Positions 58,327 to 64,000 of a DNA stretch of 64,000 nucleotides are shown piece by piece. Source of the DNA: an uncultured Eubacteriales bacterium (lineage in GTDB: Bacteria > Bacillota > Clostridia > Oscillospirales > Oscillospiraceae). The notes beneath the pieces were generated by a model that was given only the letters and a program-made list of their open reading frames with translations, was not told the origin of the DNA and did no database searches. The DNA lies in assembly GCA_949289455.1 (NCBI GenBank), contig CASEOA010000097.1, forward strand, positions 124,001 to 188,000, read 5' to 3'. The position numbers and the translations under genes were made by a program. Numbering within the stretch: position 1 is the first letter of the stretch; the number at the start of each line of letters is the position of its first letter.

Positions 58327-58800
58327 TTAGTTCAGGCCGTCCAGCGTACTCTGGGCCTTGTCCGCGTCGGCGGCCACCACCAGCAGGGCGGTATTGCCGG
58401 ACTGCTCCACAATGGCGTGCTCCAGCTTGCCCACTTCGTCGGGCATGTAGCTCTTCAGGGCGGTGATCTGGTCGTCCACCCGCTTCTCCAGGGCGGTCTT
58501 GGCGGCCTGGGCGGCGGCCTCGTCGGTGAGGGTGAACACGGCGATCTCCTCCGCCCCCATGGACAGGGAGGCGTACACCACGCAGTCGGTGACGGTCTCC
58601 CCGTCAATGCCGTACATATCGGCGGCCACGTCGGCGTCCAGGGTATCCAGAGCGTCGGAGAAGGCGCCGGAGTCCAGCAAGGCCTGGGCGGTGGTCTTGG
58701 GGTCGTAGCTCTTGGCGGCGGAACCGCCGCCTCCGCAGGCGGAGAGCAGCAGGCCCAGGGCGAGCACGCCGGGCAGCAGACGGGCAAACAGCTTTTTCAT
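58327..58800 (-). CDS. DUF4358 lipoprotein
   Basis: 157 aa from ATG 58800. Signal peptide with lipobox LLLSAC, so it is lipid-anchored. The mature part is DUF4358: DADVAADMYGIDGETVTDCVVYASLSMGAEEIAVFTL, a KTALEKRVDDQITALKSYMP helix, and NTALLVVAADADKAQSTLD. It lies 17 bases after an SGNH hydrolase stop. In related genomes DUF4358 lipoproteins recur beside SGNH/MBOAT acylation genes. Function unproven. Confidence 0.88.
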   Translation of the reverse strand: MKKLFARLLPGVLALGLLLSACGGGGSAAKSYDPKTTAQALLDSGAFSDALDTLDADVAADMYGIDGETVTDCVVYASLSMGAEEIAVFTLTDEAAAQAAKTALEKRVDDQITALKSYMPDEVGKLEHAIVEQSGNTALLVVAADADKAQSTLDGLN

Positions 58801-58817
58801 GATAACAGGATCTCCTT

Positions 58818-59714
58818 TCAAATCTGAGCCAACCGGTAGGCCTGGGGGGCCACGGTATGCTCCATCAAATAAGTCAGCCAGCGCTGGTACCAGGGCTTGG
58901 TGTAGTGGATGCCGTCGGCGGTGGCCTCGGGGGGCACGCCGCCGTCAGGCTCCGCCAGGGCCCCGTACACATCCACCAGGGCCACCCGGCACTCCGCCGC
59001 CAGCCGGGCGAACAGGCCGTTGAAATAGGCCACCCGGCTGTTGGTCACCCACCTGGCCTGCCCCCGCTGGGCGCACATTGTTTCATTGACCGGGCCCACG
59101 GTCTGCAAATAGAGCACCGCGTCGGGCTGGAGGGCCTTCACCCGCGCCAGAAAGGCGCGGAAGGCGGATAGATAGTTCTCCTCGTTGTAATACCCCAGCT
59201 CATTCATCCCAAAGCATATGTAGATCTTGCCGAACTGAGGGCCCCGTTCCAGGGCCTCCATCACCGAGCAGTCCTCCCCGTCTACCGTCACCAGCCCAGG
59301 CTGATCCACGCCGAACACCGTCAGGCCGGTGCCGGAGTAGAAGGAGGCCCCCTTCACCCCACTGTACAGCATCAGCCCGTCGGTGCGGGAGTCCCCGATG
59401 AACAGGGCGTCTGCAAAGTAGCTCATGTCCACCGGCTCCGACCGGGGCACCGGCTGAGTGCAGTCCAGGGCGGGCGTGGGGGTAGGGGTAGGGATAGGGG
59501 TGGGTGTGGGCACGGGAGAGGGAGATGGAGTGGCGGACGGCGTGGCCACAGGCAGGGCCGCCGTCCCGGCGGGCCCGGTCTCCGAGGGGCTCTGGCCCAG
59601 GGAGGGGATCACCAGCACCCCCAGGCAGATCACCACCGCCGCCAGGATGAGGGGAAACCGCCACCGGGGCCCTTGGGGCCGGTCGGTGACCTGATCGTAC
59701 AGGGAGCGTGACAA
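58818..59714 (-). CDS. Membrane-anchored SGNH hydrolase, exporter-operon copy
   Basis: 298 aa from TTG 59714 (GAGGTGAT nine bases upstream), preferred to an unsupported ATG ten codons earlier. One membrane helix at about residues 20-38 (FPLILAAVVICLGVLVIPSLG), a proline-threonine linker (TPTPIPTPTPTP), then GDSRTDG, CFGMNELGYYN and ADGIHYTKPWYQRW, the SGNH triad. It is clearly paralogous to 57208-58176 and probably acts on the outer wall face. It overlaps no gene; DUF4358 follows at once. Confidence 0.87.
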   Translation of the reverse strand: MSRSLYDQVTDRPQGPRWRFPLILAAVVICLGVLVIPSLGQSPSETGPAGTAALPVATPSATPSPSPVPTPTPIPTPTPTPALDCTQPVPRSEPVDMSYFADALFIGDSRTDGLMLYSGVKGASFYSGTGLTVFGVDQPGLVTVDGEDCSVMEALERGPQFGKIYICFGMNELGYYNEENYLSAFRAFLARVKALQPDAVLYLQTVGPVNETMCAQRGQARWVTNSRVAYFNGLFARLAAECRVALVDVYGALAEPDGGVPPEATADGIHYTKPWYQRWLTYLMEHTVAPQAYRLAQI

Positions 59715-59740
59715 AAAATCACCTCTGTGGAAAAATAGGA

Positions 59741-60424
59741 TCAATCCCGGGGGATGAGTTCCTCCAGCCGGGCCACCTGCCAGGTGGGAACCACATCCCC
59801 GGTCAGGGGCAGGCCCGCCGGGTTGTACCAGGCGGTGTCAGTCCCCATGGCGGCTCCGCCGCCGATGTCGGTGGAAAGATTGTCCCCCACCACCAGCACC
59901 CGGGCGGGGTCGGTGATGCCCAGGGCGGAGAACACCGGCCGGAAAAAGGCGGGGCTGGGCTTGGTAGCCCCCAGCTCCTGGGAGATAAAGATCCGGTCTA
60001 TCACCCCCGACAGAGGGGATCGGGCCAGCCGGCCCCGCTGGGCCACCGCCATGCCGTTGGTGATGATGGCCAGGGTGCTGCGGGAGGCCAGGGCGGTACA
60101 GGTCTCCAGGGCGCCGGGCAGCAGGAAAGCCTGCTCCCCCAGCCGCTCCAGATAGCGGCGGTTGAGGGCGGCGGGGTCGGCCTCCACCCCCAGGGCCCGG
60201 CAGAGGGCGGCAAACCGCTCCACCACAAGCCACTCCTGGGCCACCTCTCCCCTGCCCAGCCTGGCCCACAGTTCGCCATTGATGGACAGGTAGAGGGCCT
60301 CGGTCTGAGGGGTGGGAGGGATGGAGAACTCCTCCAGTGCCAGGGCCAGGGCGGCGTGCTCCGCCCGGTCAAAGTCGAAGAGGGTGTTGTCTGCGTCGAA
60401 GAGTACAAAATCGTAGTGTTTCAT
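59741..60424 (-). CDS. yjjG: HAD hydrolase, YjjG-type nucleotidase
   Basis: 227 aa. HAD motifs: FVLFDADNTLFDF (motif I nucleophile), LAIITNGMA (motif II), KPSPAFFRPVF (Lys), LVVGDNLSTDIGGG (motif IV). The layout fits the TIGR02254/YjjG group, which dephosphorylates noncanonical pyrimidine nucleotides for housecleaning. Its ATG overlaps the upstream exporter-subunit stop by four bases. Nearest alternative: another subfamily HAD phosphatase. Confidence 0.85.
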   Translation of the reverse strand: MKHYDFVLFDADNTLFDFDRAEHAALALALEEFSIPPTPQTEALYLSINGELWARLGRGEVAQEWLVVERFAALCRALGVEADPAALNRRYLERLGEQAFLLPGALETCTALASRSTLAIITNGMAVAQRGRLARSPLSGVIDRIFISQELGATKPSPAFFRPVFSALGITDPARVLVVGDNLSTDIGGGAAMGTDTAWYNPAGLPLTGDVVPTWQVARLEELIPRD

Positions 60425-60897
60425 GGGTGTTTTCCTCCCGGTAGGCTGTGGCGGCGCCGGTTTTGATAGTTGGTCATCAGCCGGGCCAGAGAGGACACCA
60501 GCAGCACTCCCACCGCCAGGGCCCCCGCCAGCCCCAGGGTGTGGAGCAGGGAGTCCAGGAAGAGGGCGGAGTCCCCGCTCATAGCGTGCTCCATGGTATA
60601 GTAGATGCCGCCGCCGGGCACCAGAGGGAAGAGGGCCACCAGCAGGTAGCTGGTGACAGGGCACTTCCGCAGCCGGGCCATAATCTCCGACCAGGCGGAG
60701 ATGGCCAGGGCGGCAAACAGGGACTGGATGATGTCGCTGTGAACCAGCGGGGCGGTGAGCAGGTAGACCAGCCACCCCAGAAACCCGCCGCCGGCGCAGA
60801 TGAGCATACCGATGCCGTGGATGTTGAACAGCACGGAAAAGCCGATGCACGCCAGAAAGGCATAAAAACAGGGCAGATAATAGGTCAACTGATCCAT
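60421..60897 (-). CDS. Threonine/serine exporter, small subunit (ThrE C-half)
   Basis: 158 aa with four membrane helices (LPCFYAFLACIGFSVLF, GIGMLICAGGGFLGWLVYLL, TSYLLVALFPLVPGGGIYYTME, LLHTLGLAGALAVGVLLVSSLARL). VPGGGIYYTME is the conserved signature of the ThrE_2/DUF3815 half. It pairs with the larger 257-aa half immediately upstream. Together they equal one ThrE exporter. Substrate is amino acid by family. Confidence 0.88.
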   Translation of the reverse strand: MDQLTYYLPCFYAFLACIGFSVLFNIHGIGMLICAGGGFLGWLVYLLTAPLVHSDIIQSLFAALAISAWSEIMARLRKCPVTSYLLVALFPLVPGGGIYYTMEHAMSGDSALFLDSLLHTLGLAGALAVGVLLVSSLARLMTNYQNRRRHSLPGGKHP

Positions 60898-60898
60898 C

Positions 60899-61672
60899 TC
60901 ACCCTCCCATCAGCATACGGGCCACACCCAGGGGAAGGGCGGTGCCCATGGCGATGGCCGCCCCGATGAGCAGGGCCTCGGCGGCCTTGCTGATGCCGGC
61001 CACCATGTCCCCGGCCATAATGTCCCGCATGGCGTTGGTGAAGGCGATGCCGGGCACCAGGGCCATCAGGGCGCCGATGATGATGGCCTGGGTATTCTGC
61101 CCCAGCCCGGCGGCGGTGAGCAGCATGGCCACCAGGGCGGACACAGCCCCGGCCGCAATGGTCTTGAAAAACAGGTTGGCCCCCAGCACGGAGGTAACCG
61201 CCAGGCACAGCCCGATGACCACCCCACACAGCCCGCCGCAGATACCGTCCCACACCGAGCCGCCGTAAAACAGGGAAAACATGCCGCAGCCCAGGAAGTG
61301 GGCCAGCAGCTGGGCCCACAGGGGATAGACCTTGTGGGTGCGGCCGATCTCGTCCATCTGGGCGATGGCCTGGTCAAAGGGGGGCGTCTCCCGGCACATG
61401 CGGCGGCACAGGTCGTTGTATTTCTCCAGCAGGTAGATATCGGTGCCGTGGCTGGGCATCCGGCGGATCTGGGTCATGGGCTCCCCCTGAGGGGAGGTGA
61501 GGCTGACGATGATGCAGTTGGGGATGGCGAACACCTCTCCCCGCTCGGCCCCGTAGGCCTTGAGCAGGCGGCTCACCGATTCCTCCACCCGGTAGATCTC
61601 GGCCCCGCTGAACATCAGGCGGAACCCCATTTCGCTGACCAGCTCCAGCAGCTTGTTATAGTCCAGCTTCAC
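60899..61672 (-). CDS. Threonine/serine exporter, large subunit (ThrE N-half)
   Basis: 257 aa from GTG 61672. A soluble N-part (GAEIYRVEESVSRLLKAYG, IPNCIIVSLTS) then five helices with GLGQNTQAIIIGALMALVPGIAFTNAMRDIMAGDMVAG, the DUF1212/ThrE signature. It precedes the small subunit by one base. The regulator gene (TetR) diverges with a palindrome between. Confidence 0.9.
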   Translation of the reverse strand: MKLDYNKLLELVSEMGFRLMFSGAEIYRVEESVSRLLKAYGAERGEVFAIPNCIIVSLTSPQGEPMTQIRRMPSHGTDIYLLEKYNDLCRRMCRETPPFDQAIAQMDEIGRTHKVYPLWAQLLAHFLGCGMFSLFYGGSVWDGICGGLCGVVIGLCLAVTSVLGANLFFKTIAAGAVSALVAMLLTAAGLGQNTQAIIIGALMALVPGIAFTNAMRDIMAGDMVAGISKAAEALLIGAAIAMGTALPLGVARMLMGG

Positions 61673-61753
61673 AATAGGCCCCCTTTTTCTCCAGCGGTAT
61701 CGGGTTACAGCTTATCACATTTTACCCGGGATATCCATACCTTTCTCCGAAAT

Positions 61754-61767
61754 ATTCCCGCGGGAAT
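61754..61767. promoter_or_regulatory. Perfect 14-bp palindrome, candidate TetR operator
   Basis: ATTCCCG followed by CGGGAAT. It lies between the divergent ThrE-type exporter and TetR genes, 13 bases upstream of the TetR -35 element. Confidence 0.5.
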
Positions 61768-61779
61768 TGAGGTAAACTA

Positions 61780-61808
61780 TTGATTCTATTTTTGCCTTTT
61801 GGTACAAT
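61780..61808 (+). promoter_or_regulatory. Sigma-A promoter of the TetR gene
   Basis: TTGATT (61780-61785), 17-base spacer, TACAAT (61803-61808). Confidence 0.65.
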
Positions 61809-61844
61809 ACAAGCAGGGAAAATGACAGCAAAGAAGGTGTTATT

Positions 61845-62507
61845 ATGCCTCCGAAGGAAAAGACACCTGCCGAGAAGGCTGCGGAACGAGCCCGCATTCT
61901 GGATGCCGCCCTGGAGATCCTGGCCGCCGATGGCTACCAGGGCCTGACCATGCGCAGACTGGGACAGCAGATCGGCGCCTCTGCCACCAAGATCTACCTC
62001 TATTTTGTCAACAAGGACGAGGTATATCTGTCGGTAATCATTGAGGGCTACCGGCTGCTGCTGGACAGTCTGCGTCAGGCCGTGGCTGCCTACACCGACC
62101 CGGACGCACGGCTGGACGCCTTTTTCCAGGCCTACGCGGACTTTGCCCGTACCCACCCCGCCTTTTTCCAGACCATGGTCCAGAAAAAGGCCCCGCTCCA
62201 AAACCACTACGCCGGCACCTCTTTGGAGCAAACCGCCCGGGCCAAGTTTGAAGCCGGGCTGGAAGTGCTCCACCTCACCCGGCAGCTGCTGGACGACTGT
62301 CTGGAGCAGAAAGGCCACCGCCTCCAGATCCCAAGCGACATGGCCGCCTTCTGCCTGCTGGTCTTTCTCAACGGCCTGCTCAACGCCAGCCACACCGGCC
62401 TGGCCGCGGAGGTCTTTCCCCAGGGAGACCAGCTGATGACCGCCAGTATCCAGCTGCTGAAAAATGCCTTCTGCAACTCCTCCCTGCCCCGGGAGGAGGC
62501 GCCGTGA
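61845..62507 (+). CDS. TetR family transcription regulator
   Basis: 220 aa. The N-terminal HTH is plain: AERARILDAALEILAADGYQGLTMRRLGQQIGASATKIYLYFVNKDEVY. The C-terminal ligand/dimer domain is helical with a DARLDAFFQAYADFARTHPAFFQTMV pattern found in TetR_C domains. Start at the ATG following AAGAAGGTG. It is divergent from the exporter operon; control of the ThrE-type exporter or of an unseen target is possible. Inducer unknown. Confidence 0.93.
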   Translation: MPPKEKTPAEKAAERARILDAALEILAADGYQGLTMRRLGQQIGASATKIYLYFVNKDEVYLSVIIEGYRLLLDSLRQAVAAYTDPDARLDAFFQAYADFARTHPAFFQTMVQKKAPLQNHYAGTSLEQTARAKFEAGLEVLHLTRQLLDDCLEQKGHRLQIPSDMAAFCLLVFLNGLLNASHTGLAAEVFPQGDQLMTASIQLLKNAFCNSSLPREEAP

Positions 62508-62553
62508 CCCCCATACAGCACCACGCCCGCCGCCGGTTCCCTACGGCGGCGGG

Positions 62554-62590
62554 GCAAAAAAAGAGTCTGCCCTGCGGCAGACTCTTTTTT
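62554..62590. terminator. Bidirectional terminator between TetR and GT8 genes
   Basis: AAAAAAGAGTCTGCC and GGCAGACTCTTTTTT around CTGC, with U-runs both ways. Confidence 0.92.
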
Positions 62591-62613
62591 GTTGGCAGCA
62601 GAGGGGCGGCGGC

Positions 62614-63447
62614 TCAGATTGGAATGCCCCAGGCCCGGCGGGTCAGCTGGGCATAGTGCTGGTACAGGATGCCGAAGCGACGGATATACTTGGGTTTCCA
62701 GGGCTTTTCCTTGCCGCAGAAATGGAGGATGGCCGTGTGCTCCATCACCCACCGCAGATTGCAGCGGCCCCCGCTGCGTACCAGGTAGCTGCTGTAATTG
62801 CGGGCGTCGTAGTTCCACAGGGCGTCCTCCAGCGGAAGGATTCGACTGCCGTACAGGGCGTTGAGTACGTCCTGGTCCGGCAGGATCAGCTCCTTGCGGT
62901 GCTGCTCCACATACCGGAAAATGTCCTGGGGTACGATCTCCCGCCGCCCGGCCTCCAGGTCCATCAGCAGCACGCCGGAGTTGTAGTAGGCCTGCTCCGT
63001 CCCCAGCCGCAGCTGGTTGACGCCGCTGGCCAGCTCCGTCCTGCCGGTGTGGGCGGCGGCGGCGAAGAGGTTGCCCTTCAGATCCGTCTCCCACAGAGGC
63101 CGGATGGAATTGATGATGAGCACATCCGGGTCCAAATAGAGGACCCGCCGGAGCTCCCGGGGCAGCAGATGGGGGGCCAGCAGCCGGTAGTACATCTCCT
63201 TGGGGTACTGTCGGGTGACGGGCGCCCCCTGGAACAGCCCGTCGTCCACCCGGACGGGCATAAACTCATACTGGTACGCCTCACACTGCCGGCGCACCCC
63301 GTCCAGGGCCTCCTCCGGGATGCCGCTGTGGAGCAGGGCCAGGGCAAAGCTGTCCTGAGGGTGGTTTACCCACAGAGAGGTGAGCGCCACCTGGAGCTGG
63401 GGCAGGTAGTTTTGATCCAGGGTGGTCAGAAGATAAATCGGTTCCAT
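62614..63447 (-). CDS. Glycosyltransferase family 8 protein
   Basis: 277 aa from ATG 63447. It is a GT-A fold of the LPS/glycogenin-like GT8 family: PIYLLTTLDQNYLPQLQVALTSL opening, RRVLYLDPDVLII (DxD metal motif), AYYNSGVLLMDLEAGR, LPDQDVLNALYG and the C-terminal AILHFCGKEKPWKP. It transfers a sugar from UDP-Glc or UDP-Gal to a cell-surface acceptor, by family. A Gram-positive substrate may be teichoic acid or a wall polymer. The HdeD-like gene lies upstream. Confidence 0.9.
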   Translation of the reverse strand: MEPIYLLTTLDQNYLPQLQVALTSLWVNHPQDSFALALLHSGIPEEALDGVRRQCEAYQYEFMPVRVDDGLFQGAPVTRQYPKEMYYRLLAPHLLPRELRRVLYLDPDVLIINSIRPLWETDLKGNLFAAAAHTGRTELASGVNQLRLGTEQAYYNSGVLLMDLEAGRREIVPQDIFRYVEQHRKELILPDQDVLNALYGSRILPLEDALWNYDARNYSSYLVRSGGRCNLRWVMEHTAILHFCGKEKPWKPKYIRRFGILYQHYAQLTRRAWGIPI

Positions 63448-63478
63448 ACACAACTGCCTTTCTGTTGTTGCTCCCCTG

Positions 63479-64000
63479 TCAGAAGCGCCGGGTCCCCATG
63501 CGGCTCACCGCCATCACCACCGCGTCAATGCCCAGCAGGATGAGATAGAAGCTGGCGAACCACCGCAGGGTGACCAGGGTAAAGAACGGCCTCATACACA
63601 TCAAAAAACCCAGGATCAGGCCGACGATGTTCAAACTCAGCGCAAAATAGTAGATACCGCTGCCCGCCACACAGCGGACATGGCCCAGCTGGGCAAGGCG
63701 GGAGACACAGTGGGCGATGAACCAGATGGGGAACAGCACCGTCAGCACCAGAACCCCCGTCCTGGGATAGAGCACCAGCATGAGGCCGGACATGACGCTT
63801 AAAATCCCGGCAATCAGGGACAGGATGGGACCAAAGCCCGTGTACCGCTCCACTTCGATATACAGGATGATATCCGCGATCCCCATGACCACAGCGGCCA
63901 CGCCATAGGCAAACACCAGGCCGGTGAGGGCCAGATCGGGCCGCACTAAGGCCAGGATGCCCAATATCATCAAAATGATGCCGATGGCCAGCTCCAGCCA
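63479..64000 (-). CDS. HdeD/DUF308 family membrane protein (5' partial)
   Basis: The reading frame is open from 63479 to the window edge (174 codons). It shows repeated helix pairs of the DUF308/HdeD type: ILGILALVRPDLALTGL, VFAYGVAAVVMGIADIILY, LSLIAGILSVMSGLMLVLYPRTG, LTVLFPIWFIAHCVSRL, NIVGLILGFLMCMRPFF. HdeD proteins are linked to acid resistance in enterics; in clostridia the role is unknown. The start codon lies beyond position 64000. Confidence 0.8.
   Translation of the reverse strand, partial: WLELAIGIILMILGILALVRPDLALTGLVFAYGVAAVVMGIADIILYIEVERYTGFGPILSLIAGILSVMSGLMLVLYPRTGVLVLTVLFPIWFIAHCVSRLAQLGHVRCVAGSGIYYFALSLNIVGLILGFLMCMRPFFTLVTLRWFASFYLILLGIDAVVMAVSRMGTRRF

Noticed and set aside
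1..64000. tRNA, rRNA, tmRNA or insertion sequences
   Set aside because: No cloverleaf, rRNA core or transposase motif was recognised in any intergenic region; a tRNAscan-SE or Infernal run would settle it.

Overview
The window looks like a GC-rich chromosome segment from a spore-forming gut clostridium of the Oscillospiraceae type (Flavonifractor/Pseudoflavonifractor-like). The evidence is an alpha/beta small acid-soluble spore protein gene with a sigma-G-like promoter, sigma-A promoters with 17-nt spacers, a CIRCE heat-shock operator, a clostridial single-chain PurL, and separate MetH and MetH-activation genes. The species is inferred; the Firmicutes assignment is well supported. No rRNA, tRNA, CRISPR array, integrase, transposase or phage capsid gene was seen, and no gene-free stretch exceeds 300 bases.

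Region 1 (1-24.36 kb, all minus strand) is most of a contractile injection system (CIS) operon, cut at the left edge. Reading with transcription from about 24.43 kb, six unusual accessory genes come first: a FERNRY-type CIS-associated protein, a membrane protein with a pseudokinase-like body, a multi-pass HAMP protein with a degenerate cyclase domain, a MORN-repeat membrane protein, an exported TolC-like coiled-coil protein, and a membrane-anchored coiled-coil protein with about 68 Thr-Gly dipeptides. The particle genes follow: DUF4255 protein, unknown 256-aa protein, DUF4280 PAAR-like spike tip, sheath, tube, tail-assembly protein, DUF6760 protein, a tube domain fused to an acidic coiled coil, a 1290-aa Pro/Gln/Arg/Glu-rich repeat protein, two CIS-tube-family baseplate proteins, and a partial gpD/VgrG-like hub. 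Baseplate wedge and AAA+ ATPase genes are not visible and probably lie left of position 1. The accessory set suggests a CIS attached to, or gated by, the cell envelope. This is the best candidate in the window for an undescribed system.

Region 2 (24.4-47.8 kb) is housekeeping: metF/MetH-activation/metH, a chitin-binding-like protein, an Fe-S aldo/keto reductase with an operator over its promoter, an aldose-1-epimerase-like gene, TIGR04255 and GNAT genes, an NAD-salvage operon (nicotinamidase-pncB), the SASP gene, proS and ybaK flanking an M42 peptidase, a DUF4358 secreted protein behind an ECF-like promoter, htpG under CIRCE, mnmE beside a cluster of DnaA-box-like 9-mers, thyA-folA-NUDIX, an aromatic-acid-exporter-like protein and mtaB.

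Region 3 (47.9-64 kb) carries a His-less HPr-like protein, tatD with its partner radical SAM gene, a fluoride riboswitch upstream of a cation/proton antiporter, a Crp-family regulator, purL, an ECF sigma/RsiV lysozyme-type stress module in an operon with an SGNH hydrolase, a second SGNH gene with a DUF4358 lipoprotein, a split threonine/serine exporter, a TetR regulator, a GT8 glycosyltransferase, and a partial HdeD-like membrane protein at the right edge.
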